Below, piece after piece: positions 44,575 through 55,810 of a stretch of 64,000 nt of DNA. Below the pieces are notes generated by a model. The model ran no database searches and was not told where the DNA came from. It saw only the letters and a program-made list of their open reading frames with translations. Each line of letters begins with the position of its first letter. The first letter of the stretch is position 1. Source of the DNA: Sporodiniella umbellata (taxonomy: Eukaryota; Mucoromycota; Mucoromycetes; Mucorales; Rhizopodaceae); assembly GCA_025677835.1 (NCBI GenBank), contig JAIXMR010000022.1, forward strand, positions 186,001 through 250,000, in the 5' to 3' direction. Position numbers and translations under genes: made by a program.

Positions 44575-45382
44575 TTAATAACGAGCACCCACCTTTTTTC
44601 CTCGAACGTTGGCGCCTCGAAAGGATTTGCCACCTCGCTGAGGGAAACCGCCTCGTGAAGAGAAGCCGCCTCTTGACGAAAAGCCCTCTCGGTTTCCTTT
44701 CTTTTTTGAGCTTATATAGTTTATAATAGAAACGCGTGTACGCTGACCTGGCCATCCGGGCCAGCCCCCTGAGACCGCTGGATTTCTCATACTCGGTTGC
44801 CAATCAATCTCGCCTGCTTTGACCCGCTTCTCAAAATCACGGCGTTTTTTACTCTTTTTGACCTTCTTTTTGGGCTTCTCTCGATGGTTTATTTCGTCTA
44901 ACGAGAGTGCAGGACAGACAGAGGTTGGGTAGGGTTGTTGCGCCTCTCGGATCAATGTTGTAAAATCAACTGCCACCTGTTCCACGCGTGCCCTGAAAGC
45001 AGGGTCTGTTTCATCAAATTCAACCGTCTGTAAATCAGATACCAGTTGTGCATAATCTTGTTCTTTTTCTTCTTCAATATTCACTTGGGCTAAAGGCTGA
45101 TGGGCGAACAATCGAAAGGAAAATGCTTCTTCTTCTTGTACTGCCTCTACAAAAAAAAAAACTCTATATAAACACCCTGTCCGTATCCTCCCTCGCTCCC
45201 CCCCTTTTTTTTTTAATACCTTCTGGTTCTTCAATAGAATCTTCTGAGCTTGATTCATCACCTCCTAATAACCGTTGCATGATTGCATTCATTTTTTCTG
45301 TATTTTGTCTTTGTTCTTCTTCGTCCACTTCCATTGACTCTTCAATATCGGGTCGAAGACTCATTGTCTTTTTTGGATCCAT
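44575..45382 (-). CDS. Acidic/basic protein with RG-rich tail, possibly DUF2011-type
   Basis: Start at 45382 (MDPKKTMSLRP) or at the in-frame Met at 45364. One intron (about 45220-45149) joins EEPE to AVQEEEAFSFRLFAHQPL. The protein has an acidic N-terminus, a core with FSFRLFA and VNIEEEKEQDYAQLV, a Lys-rich middle (KPKKKVKKSKKRRDFEKRV), a Trp/Gly patch (SGGWPGWPG), then RGG-like repeats (GFSSRGGFSSRGGFPQRGG). The FRLF start and basic middle recall the fungal DUF2011 family of unknown function; this is a tentative match. The RGG tail suggests RNA binding or nucleolar location. The stretch TRVSIINYISSKKK could hide an unrecognised intron. Confidence 0.55.
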
Positions 45383-45550
45383 CGATTCTTTTCTAATCTT
45401 GTTATTATAAATTTCTCCTTTTTGTTTCTCAATTTACTTGGACATTAGATCACGGTTTTCTTTTATATGTACAGTTTCAAAAAAAAAAAAAAAAGGAAGA
45501 GGGCCTTTGTGACTATTTCTTGAGTAAATCTGCTGTTTTTTGAAATTATT

Positions 45551-47576
45551 TTATTGAGCCTTTATATTTTTAGATGACAAGGGTTTTCTGTTTTTCTTTT
45601 GCTTTGGTGCCTTGATATGAACACTAAACAGAGTTAAATAAGTAAACTGCCTCTTTTTGACATGTTTTTTTTTTTTCTTTTTTTACCTGTTGGGGTCTTT
45701 TTTGATATAACCACGCTTAACACCGGGCACACTTTTTTCGAGTGCATCGATATTTAAATGGTGGAGTGTGATTTTAGGTAGTGTGCTCCCGTACTGTTCA
45801 GCCTTAGCAGGGTCTACTTGAGCATAAGCAGCAATCAGACCAGCGACTGCTTGTGCATCTGTGGGATCTTCTTTGACCAAACGTTCATAGTCGTTGACTG
45901 CTTCTTCGTAGCGACCTGCTTTCAACTTGAAAGAGGCGGTTTGTTTGATAATCGAGGTAGGCGTATGGGTCTGAGTGAATATAGGGTCGGTTTTCCACAT
46001 CGAGGCAGCTTGGTCTAAACTTTCCATGGCTTTCTCGCCTTGTCCGGTTTTCTGATAAAGCCAGACCAGGAGAGCCACCAGAGCAGGTCGATAGGCTTCT
46101 TTTTTATCCACCCCATTCAAATAATGTTTGAGCGTCTCAAGGGCTGAAGCGGGTTGCGATTCGAGAAGTTGCAGTTGCATCGCAGCGAAATGAATAGCAA
46201 CAGACTTAGGTCGTTTTTCTCCATATCGCTTCAATTCTTCGATTGCTTTAGCTGCCTTATGTTGATGCAAGGTGGCACTGGCCAGGATGAGATAGAGCAT
46301 CTCATTATCAGGGTATTTATCGATCAATTTCTGTGCATGGTCTCTACAGGCAGAATACTAAAAGGTAGTATGGTTAGATGTATTGCTTGAAAGTTTTTAT
46401 TTTTATTTTTTATTTTTTACCTTCTTTGCATGCAATTGAGACAAGCTCTCGTTCATCAAAATCACACGCTTTTGATATCCTTTGAGTTTGTTGTCAGCTT
46501 CTTTACTGTTGGCCATCTTGAAAGTGTTTTCAACATGTGCCATATCTTTCGTTTGTTCAATCGAAATAAGGTTGTTGGAGGCTACAGTGGCAATACCTAA
46601 ATCTCTACAAAAAACAAAAGCAAGCGTCAGCATTGATATATATATATATATATATATATGTATTCTTCTTCGGAAAAGACTTACTTTGAGTCCAAAACGG
46701 ATCTATAGATCTCAACAGCCTCTGCTACGTGTCCTTGAAGCTGATAAATATATCCTAGTTGTGTCTTGATTACCACTAGTTCTTCCTCTTGCTCTTCTTG
46801 GCTCATGTTGGTTTTCTCTTTACATTGCTCTAGAAAACAAGCAGTGTCGGTTACCTTTTTTTTTGGTTTCCCCTACTCTTATTTTTCAAGCTAACTTACT
46901 TTGTGCCAATTCGAGTTGTTCTTGAGCTTTACTGATTTCACCGCGAGCGAGATAAACTGAAGCGGTATTATAGGCAACTTCGTAGAGATCTTCCGACGTT
47001 TCTTGACTTATATCAGCATCCTCTTTGGTAGAAAGCAATAGGCCAGCTTTGGAAGCCAACAGGTTGACCTGAACTTCATCATAAGCGGGATCCTTTTTGT
47101 CCAAAGTCTTTAATAGTGATTCATAAACCTGTACAGATTTTTTGAATTCTCCTTGAGAGTAAAGCTTTACAAAGAGAGGTTAAGACAGAAAACTATATGA
47201 TTTTTTTTCTTATAAAAAGGTGTTTTACAATCTGTGCTTCCAGATGAAGAAACGATGGATTCTGATTGGTTTTCTTGACCTGCTCTAAAAGCTCCAAAGC
47301 AGGTACAAACTGGTTCGTGCGGTAGTAACAATATATCTTTTCGAAAGATAAATCAGTAGAACTGTTTTTGAACTGACGAGCGATCAAGGTAAGTGCTTCC
47401 TTATATTTTTCGAGGCGAATAAGAGAAACAACTTTACAATGAAGTGCAGTTGTATCATCTTTTTTTATTTTCAACAATGAATCGCTAGTCTCTAGACATT
47501 GTTGGTCGGCTTCATTATCTGCGCTTTCTCTAAGCTCTTTGTAAAGTCTAGCTATTTCTTGCTCGTTTGCTGCCAT
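45551..47576 (-). CDS. SRP72: Signal recognition particle subunit SRP72
   Basis: TPR scaffold of the SRP. Start ATG 47576 (MAANEQEIARLYKEL). The TPR array runs over about seven exons: LEKYKEALTLIARQF, TNQFVPALELLEQV, LYSQGEFKKSVQVYESLL, EVAYNTASVYLARGEISKA, SVLDSK near 46680, DNEMLYLILASATLHQ and LKAGRYEEAVNDYERLVK with DPTDAQAVAGLIAAYAQ. The last exon gives a basic tail (IKAPKQKKNRKPLSSK) to the stop at 45551. The conserved PDPxRWLP-type RNA-binding motif that follows the basic region in other SRP72 proteins is not present before the stop. One intron has (AT)n at about 46636-46659. The identity is well supported. Confidence 0.9.
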
Positions 47577-48548
47577 GGCTGATGGACGCGCTTATTCAAA
47601 AAAAAAAAAAAAAAAAGAAAAAAAAAGAGAATGCTCTTTCTTTTTTTTTTACAGTCAAGCCGGGCTTTAAAATACACTATTGGTGAGTGCTCGACTTTAC
47701 CGGATAGCTTTCGAGTTTCTTTATAAAACGTTAACACTAAAAACCGAGATTAATTACATTAATGATTTAGTTTAGTAGTCAACAAAGCGTAAGAAATATG
47801 TAATTTAGTATGAAGAGCTGTGTATGTGAAAAAAAAAAAAAAGTATTTTTGCTAAAAACAAAAAAAGTCAATACGAATAGCCCAAAACAGAACCATGCAT
47901 ATACTCTAAACTTGTGTTAGTTTGACAAGTTTGCTTTCTTTATACCAATCAAGAAGAAAAGGCTCAGTTTCTTTTGCATTCTTACTCTGAATTGTTTTTC
48001 AAGGTATCAAGTCGTGCGCACAGATACAAAGAGGAGGGAAGGAAAGCCATATTAAGTCGAGCCTTGTTACACCATGTCGTATGCTTTCCCAAGACTACAT
48101 GAATCTGTTGTTTGTGTAGCCTTTTTTATCCTCCTGAACCCATGATAACAATAAATATACAATGGTAGCCGATATGGCTCAAAATAGCCTATCGGTACTC
48201 TCATCAAAACGAAACATTCTCTCAATATTTCAAACGAGACGAAAGAAGTTGAAGGAATCGGTTTGCATGCAAGACCGAGCCAGATGTGTCAAATCTGATG
48301 TTTGCACAAGGCGGAATAATTAAATGCAAACTGCTCCTTTGTAATGTAAATTGTTGTTACCAGGGCTCACTTTTTACACACGCCAACTCTGAAACAAACA
48401 ACAACAGCCTTTTTCTTTCTCCCTTTAGTTGTTGCACATTGATTAGGCTGATAAGGACTTCTTAATTATACATGCAAAAAAAAAAAAGTTCGTCAATATG
48501 ACATAAGAAGCGTTGTATTCAGTTTATAAATACCGTTTTCTTTTATTC

Positions 48549-48579
<31 letters not shown>

Positions 48580-48602
48580 GCTTTTTGGTTTCTTTTGGTT
48601 GA
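47577..48602. promoter_or_regulatory. Divergent region, SRP72 / MFS_1-like
   Basis: 1.03 kb between outward-facing genes. Directly upstream of the plus-strand ATG is a C9-T23 composite tract (48548-48579), which may be a promoter tract. A18 lies just upstream of SRP72. No gene recognised. Confidence 0.4.
48548..48579. repeat. C9-T23 composite tract before the MFS_1-like ATG
   Basis: Polypyrimidine strand switch ending 23 bp before the ATG. The same kind of G8-10/A-run tract recurs at 14493, 26722, 29673, 31050 and 31473. Confidence 0.85.
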
Positions 48603-50240
48603 ATGTACTTGATTTGCAAGCTACTCTACATAGCTGTGTTTGCTGTATTGTCAGCAGCATCCTCTTACTTGCCTATCTACTATCACAATGTTTTGGGCTT
48701 CTCTCAAGATCAAATAGGCCTTGTGTTGGCCATTGCTCCTTTTGTTCAGTCCATCTCATGTCCGCTCTGGACAGTTGTGGTCGACAAAAAGCCCAAAATG
48801 CATGGCGCCATTATGTCTCTTACCGGACTTTTAGGCGGCGTGGCTACGGTGTCAATTATGCTCATCGGCCATTCCCCTGACGCCATCTTTGGTATTGAGA
48901 TATCCGACACCATGCTGGTAGTGATCGTGTCTTGCCTGGCCCTTGGTTTCGCTTTTTTTACGTTGCCCAATATGGCTTTGGTTGACAGTGCAGTCATGAA
49001 GATCTTGGGCCCCAACAAGATCCTTTACGGTAAACAAAAAAAGTGTATAGGACTGTATACTTACCCCTTATCCTACAGGCGAACAGAGACTTTGGGGTTC
49101 CATTTCTGCTGCCTTGACTATCTTGATTGTTGGACAGCTTATTTCATGGACAGGAAATTTGGATACCATTTTTTATTCCTTTGCTGCTTCCACCCTAGTA
49201 TTCATGATCCTCGCTCTCTTTGTCCATCCGACTCGATATGAAGCATTGCCTGGAGCAGAGGAAGAAATAGAGCCCATTCAGCGCATCAAAACATCCGAGA
49301 AAGCTTATAATCGCAACTACAACGCTATTCAGGATCAAGGCGATTCTGGAGAAGAAAGTCGCTATGTGGATCTTTTCAAGATCAATAGTCTGGCTACCGT
49401 TCATACCGTACGCGAAGAGGCCAATGAAGCGCTGGAAATAGCAGGCCTGGATCTTGGCTTGGCTATCTCACGTATCGCTTCGGTCGACCAATCCTTGGCC
49501 AATATCCTCGAACATTCTGCAGAAGATATTCCTCCTACAGATATGTTCAAATCGCCACGTATCCTCACCTTTTTGTCTACCACTCTTTTGTTTGGCTTTG
49601 TTTTGTCAATCATCATCAACTTCTTGTTTATCTTTTTGAATGGTGAATTGAAAATGCCTGCTAGCTGGATTGGTTGGACAGGTCCAACCACCGGTATTAC
49701 TGAACTCCTGTGTTTTTGCTTTTCAAAACAAGTAAGCGTTACTTTTATTTTGTTTTCTGATACTCATTTCTCCCCTTGAAATAGTTACAAGAAAAATTCG
49801 GTGTAACCAAAATGATTGTCGTAGCCCATCTTGCTATCATTGTGCGATGTATTGCTTATACGATGCTCGTACCAGACTCGTTTATAACGAATGTAATCGC
49901 CCTCATGTTACAGACACTTCATGGTATAAAAAACAAATAACATGAATCTAGCCCTTTTTTTTTTATTTAAACGAGTTGGATGATAGGTGTTGGTTTCGGT
50001 ATTTTCTGGGCCACTTCTGTTAGTGAAATGGACAGTTTCTTTCCACCAGAACAAAGATCTGTAGCACAAGGTATCTTGGGAGCGCTTCACTTTGGATTGG
50101 GTACAGGTTTGGGCGCATTGGTGGGCGGCTATTTATACCAATACTTTGGCTCTATTTGGATGTTCAGAAGTGCTGCACTCGTTTGTACCGCAAACATGTT
50201 TATTTTCTGTATTGGTAGAATGGATAGATACAACTATTAA
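48603..50240 (+). CDS. MFS_1-like (MFSD6-type) membrane transporter
   Basis: Four exons (48603-49029, 49079-49731, 49785-49923, 49987-50240) join exactly to 490 residues. The start has the MFS_1_like signature: YIAVFAVLSAASSYLPIYYH, then FSQDQIGLVLAIAPFVQSI and CPLWTVVVDKKPKMHG. A long acidic central loop (EEEIEPIQRIKTSEK to about the SRIASVDQSLANILEH block) separates the two helix bundles. The C-terminal bundle has FWATSVSEMDSFFPPEQR and GILGALHFGLGTGLGALVGG. About 12 hydrophobic segments. Related fungal and animal (MFSD6) proteins have unclear substrates, so no substrate is proposed. Confidence 0.85.
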
Positions 50241-51443
50241 TATACCAATCATATCTATATATGCATTTTTGTATATGTATACGTATACCTTTATCATCTA
50301 TATAAACGAACAAGAAGTATCTACAAAACTTGACTTTTCCTCTTGTTTTTCGCTTTACAACAAAACTCATAAAAAAAAAAAAATTCTTATAGACAACAAT
50401 AGTTTTCTTTTTAATCAACTACTATAAAACTTCTCTTTGATGTGGTCGAATGAAGTCGTGGTGAGAAAGGATAGGCTCTCTTAAGTTGCGTTAATGAAGC
50501 GTTTTACTCCAGTGGGCGCCACACCCTATCAGCTACGCTTCAACATTTCCATTTTTAGTTTAACTAGTTTCTACTACCCTGAGTTTGTCCAGTTTTAATG
50601 CACTATGAAAACGTAATTGTTGTTTTAGTTAGCGGTCAAGCCGAAGCCTTTGATTCTAGCATTTAGCTCAAATCTTAAACACAAAGTCACAATAATTTGA
50701 ACTAAAAATGCTCCAACTATAACAATATACATATGTATATACATATGAGCTTTCACCAAGGCTTTTTCCCAAAAGAAAAAATATGTATTGAAAGAAAATA
50801 GGATAGTTTAGCGTGTACTTTGAACCTATCAAAGTGATGTGTCTGAGTAGCAAGAAAAAAAAGAGTAAAATTCAGGAACAGACCAAGAGTTTTTCGCCAA
50901 ACTAAAATAAGGTATAAGGCTTATCTTTACCTTTTTTTTCGGTTTTGCATTTTTTTTTTGAAAGGTGCGTTTCTAAAGCTTTAAAGAAAAGAAGCTTATT
51001 CAGATTGATACATGGTTTTTTTTTTTAAGTTTTCAAGTGTAACAATGAACGCGACCAAAAAGTGGCGCTGCTTACACGAACTAATGGTTGGGTCCTTTTT
51101 CAGTAATTTTCATCGGGACACTCCATTAACTAAAAAGTCAAGTTGCAAAATAACGTTTGTCGATCAAATAGTCACCCTAAGTAAGCTTAAGTGCAATAAA
51201 GGAGTCAGACGATGGTAATTACCTCATAAACCTAGCGTTATTAGGTAGCACAGAGACTACTATTTTTTTATATAAAAAAATAACCATAAATCAAAAATTA
51301 GTTGTAACAATAAAGGGGACATGAAAAGTACTGTAAAAGCTTCTTATTACTCTGTTATTTAGGATAAGTAAATGTCTAATTATTATTGATTTTATAGTAC
51401 AAATTATACGGGTGGCGTCATTTAGATACATGTTACTTTAAGA
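50241..51443. other. Convergent intergenic region
   Basis: 1.2 kb between two gene ends with scattered short frames and no recognisable content. Confidence 0.4.
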
Positions 51444-53184
51444 TCACTGCCCGGTTGAGTTATTAGAGGGCAAGGTACTTCCGTTAGTTCCCTCATCAGG
51501 GTAATAGTAGAAACTGATGGCAATGACAATGTACACTGCTACAAGCATAAGGCCTTCAAGCCAGTTACTTTCTCCATCCTAACAATTAGAGAGGAGGTTA
51601 TTTTTACAAGTTCTATTCGTATATTTGAGCTGTTACCATGATAAGATAGTTCACCATCACTACTGCAATAAACAAGATCGCAGTTTCATAGATGTTGAAG
51701 TATAAACTCATTTCTACATTCATACCCCAGCCAATGATAACCATCAAAGGTGTTACCAAAAGAGCAATTTGCATACTACTGCCAACAGCCACACCCAAAG
51801 CCAAATCCATCTACTCGGTTATGTTTTGTTTTTCGTTTTTTTTTTTAGTCAAGGTAACCTTTAAACCCATAGATTGTTCCTTACCTTATTTTTTAAAGCG
51901 CATGTTACAGCCGTCAGATGTTCAGCAGCATTTCCAACGATAGGAAGAAGAATAAGACCTACAAAGGTCTCACTGATTCCCCAAACTTTGGTAACTTCCT
52001 CAATAGCAGAGACGAGGAATTCAGCACATACACCCACAAGAACAGTCACGATAATAAGGCTAAATTAAATATGAATCAGTGATTCTGTTCATCTACAAAA
52101 GAAGAAGAAAAATCTTACAGAGCTACAGCCATCCATGTAGGCATTTGGGGTTCTTCTTCCTCTTCTTCCTCTTCGATTTCTGCTTGGCCTTCTTCAACAT
52201 CACTCCTATTTCTATCTCCGCCTTCTGGGATCGTCGGGACGGAGAACTAATAAAGTATACAAATGAGGTAAATTAGCACAAATCCATCCAATTTTTTCTT
52301 GGATTTCTATTTACCAACTCCTTGTGTGTCCTGAGCTATCAAATCAGAAATGGAATGAAAAAAAAAAAAAAAATGAGCCACACACACATATATATATATA
52401 TATAGTAAAATAGATCAAAGCTTACTTGGAAAAAGATGTAAGAAAAATACAGTACTAACAAGATGATAGAGGTAGCTCTCGAGATCTTGAGGATGCCCTC
52501 TTTGAGCTGGCCAGGCGATTCTGAGCGAGCAGATGTGATGGATCCATAAAAGGAGGCGGGAATTAGCAACGAAGCGACAGAGATAAATAAAAGTGAGGCG
52601 GATGTTTGTGCCACAGTCTTGTTAAAGTGTTGGGCCTTGTAGTAATAGCCACCTCCCCAGAAACACATTCCCAAGACAAGTAAGAGATTGGAAAGAATGG
52701 ATCCAAGCATGGATGCCTGTACTACCACCACCAGGTTTTGTGTTAATGAGATAATACTGATAATCAACTCGACTGCATTACCAAAGGTGGCATTCAATAG
52801 GCCGCCAATGATCTTTTTTTTTAATGGTTAGTGTCTCGATGTAGATCTTGCACGTCTTACTTCTCCTGTACGAAGAGCGATGTCTTCAGTTGCAAAGCCC
52901 AACAGCTTTGCTAAAGGAACGATAGCCAAAAAGTTCAAGATGAATGTCACAGTAGGCTGCCAGACAAAATGGGAGGCAATACCAATCGGTATAAACACGC
53001 AGAGAACGTTGATATATGAAGAAAACACAATGGCTTTGAGTCCTTCTCGAGTAGATATTTTTCTAAAAGGCTTTTTGGATTTATTACTCCTGGCGTCTGA
53101 TTCGCTAGACACCAGCGAATGATCTGTAGCTACATTGGAGGTAGCAGTAACTCGATCTTCAGATTCTTTTTCTCCTTGCATCAT
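51444..53184 (-). CDS. VCX1: Vacuolar Ca2+/H+ exchanger (Vcx1/CAX type)
   Basis: Antiporter of the CaCA superfamily that loads Ca2+ into the vacuole. Start at 53184 ([10 protein letters not shown]); a regulatory-like cytosolic N-terminus precedes TM1. The two alpha repeats are intact: [20 protein letters not shown] (split by an intron near 52810-52860) and [19 protein letters not shown] (51900-51960). Between them lie IPASFYGSI and an acidic Glu-run loop ([13 protein letters not shown], about 52150-52190) typical of Vcx1-like exchangers. C-terminal exons encode [19 protein letters not shown] and [20 protein letters not shown], ending at 51444. About seven exons; one intron has (TA)n and A16 runs. 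Strong identity; localisation by family. Confidence 0.92.
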
Positions 53185-55730
53185 ATTTTATATAAGCAAA
53201 AAAAAAATAAAAAACAAAAAGTGTATGGAATGACAAAAGCTATACAGTAAAAGAAAAAAGTAAGGAAATCAATACTCGTGCCTGTCTTTTATTTCTTTTT
53301 TTTTTTTTTTTTTTTTTTTTTTGTTCCGCCCATACTTAACAGTCAATCGCCAATAATAAAGAAAAACAGCCTAGCCAAAAAAAGAGAAAAAAAAAAAGAA
53401 AAAATATATACAAAACTGACTTTTTTTGTATAATTGAACCGAGTACGGAAGACATCATTTTGATAAAGTTACTAAATAGGAAAAAAAAAAAAGCAATAAT
53501 ATTACGCATGAGGCTATTAAAAGAAACGAGCTATGGGTAGATCCCAAAGAATAACACGTCTCTATTTTTCCGTGTCTTTTATATTATTTTTATACTTCTC
53601 TCTATGGGCTCTAAGCACTTTATCAACGAAGCCTAACTACACTACAGACATGCTTTTAGGTTAAAGAACAAAATAGGTAAAATAAAATGACGTTCTTGTT
53701 TATATATGTGTATAACTTGCAACAAACTATGTAATCTTTATATTGTTTTGTATCATCTGTTTCATCAGCTAGTTTAAGCCCCATGTATCTCAGTAGCCAA
53801 TACCTCAAAACGCGCACTTTTGCTCTCTCTTATACTAAACGGAAGAGAGAATTGCTTTATTCATATAGTCAGTTCATATTGTTGTACAAGACCCATTAAA
53901 AATACATTGAGTTTTACTAAACCAAGCATCTAAAAAACGATCGTGACAAAGCCAATAAGTCAACTCAAAAGCTCAAGTTGTTTTTGCTTAAAGCTTGTTG
54001 TTCTTTTTTGAAAAAAAAAACTCCCCATTCTCTTCTACCCGGGATAAATTCCGGTACGTTACAGTGCCTAAAACAGAGATCAACGGAAGTCGAATATAGC
54101 AGTATTGACCAATCAACGCAGTGACGTATTTTAAAACTTCCTGGATACTTTCTCAGTCACGTTAGATGAAAGAGAGGTAGACAACACGCCTCAGCTTTGG
54201 AACTATCTATATGAAAAGATGGAATGAAAAGACCAAAATAAACGATTTTTTGAGTTACTGGAAGAAGTTAAATTATTTAACTTAGAGTACTTGATTGCAA
54301 CCCAATTAAAACAGCAGAACGCATAGAAGCCCAAAAGTCAATATTATTTTATTCATATCGACACATCCTGTAATTAGCATAGATGTCTCTCAGATGTCAA
54401 TACAATTGTGCCCTACACTTTGATCCTACTCTATGTCATATTAGTATTAGCTCTATGAGCTGAATTCTGATTTTTAAGGTCTGTCGACTTTTTTTTTCCA
54501 TCTTTATATTGCTTATTATACCCAATAAAGAAAACTAGCTACAGTACTACAAAAAGCTTTTAGTAGCAGGAGAAATGATGATATGCTCATTATAAAATAC
54601 ATAGAAGACTTGTAGGGATGGAAAAGAGTGAGGATATACAGCATCAAGACATATACGACACTTGTTGCCTGAGGCATTGAAAAAAGTTTCAAACAATACT
54701 TGTGACAAAAACAAGTCTCAGAAATTATTGCATCTTTCTTTGTCTGTCAGCTTGATAATGCACTATGGCAAAGTCTATACAAATAGGTTTTTTTATGGTA
54801 GTTTACCGGGTAATGTTGAACAAAATAGGATTTCCTTTTATATATATATATATATGTTTTGTAGAAACGGTTAATTTCTGAGTACCTTTTACTTAATCTA
54901 TAAAAAATAGAGTATAAACGTAAAGAATAAAAAATCGAATGTCACTGAATGCTAGCGTTGTTATTGCAACTACTTTTTTCAGCTAGAAAGGTGCGTTGTC
55001 AAAGACGAAATGCCAGTGGATATTTCACAAGCTAAGCACAGTATATGCCGCCCTCTTGTCCCTGTGGTCATACAATGTATAGGCTAAACGACGTCATCAG
55101 TTACGTCAGGAAATCGACAGGTAGTACGGCGAACCGGAATCTAACCTGGTGGTAACATATATATCCTCAAATAGCCATCCACTGTAGATCCACGCTTCTT
55201 CTTCCGAGCGCAGATATGTATATCATTCGCACTACAGCCTCTAGGTACAAAATGCTTGTTTTTAAAAGTCGTGCTACAAAACAGCCTTGTCATGGGAATT
55301 TTACTTTTGAAATACTAGTAAATTACAATTTATAAAAGCTGAGTGTGTTTATAAAAAGAAAAAAACTACAAAGGCGCTTTGGATCAAGTGTTAGCTATCG
55401 CAGTCCTTGTAGATTCAAAGCTTCTTTATATCAGTGTTACTCTAGTGCTAGACAGATCTGACTTTTATCAACCACAGGATAACTGCCAGTAAAAAAATGG
55501 TTTTGTCGGCGTTTATCCATTAATAGAAGTTCCAATCATGCCATAGGTAGATCTTCCTATTATCCGAATTTAAGCTTTGTTCGTCTTTGTTTGGCGTGAT
55601 AAAGACAGACGGAGCCTAGACTTATCAAGTGCACAGACTTGTAGCTAGCTTCTATATATACATATGTGGTAAAGGGGGAGAGAAAGCTGAAGACATTGAC
55701 AGTTTTATACCACTCAGGTAGCAAAAAACG

Positions 55731-55762
<32 letters not shown>

Positions 55763-55810
55763 ATGGGAAATCTGCGCTCTTTTTGGGTTTATTATTATTA
55801 TTTACAGTTT
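53185..55810. other. 2.6-kb gene-poor AT-rich stretch
   Basis: No ORF with recognisable content on either strand. Visible features are a T25 run (53298-53322), an A31 run (55731-55761), a short (TA) run near 54841, and two CRE-like motifs, GACGTCA and TTACGTCA, within 25 bp (about 55089-55110), plus TGACGT near 54121. The VCX1 promoter lies at its left. A non-coding RNA cannot be excluded. Confidence 0.4.

Noticed and set aside
42252..51260. 16-nt match TAGGTAGCACAGAGAC at about 42255 and 51244
   Set aside because: A single match this short in 64 kb can occur by chance, and the flanks do not align.
54662..54874. 70-residue frame in the gene-poor stretch
   Set aside because: No family features and an AT-rich composition typical of random frames.
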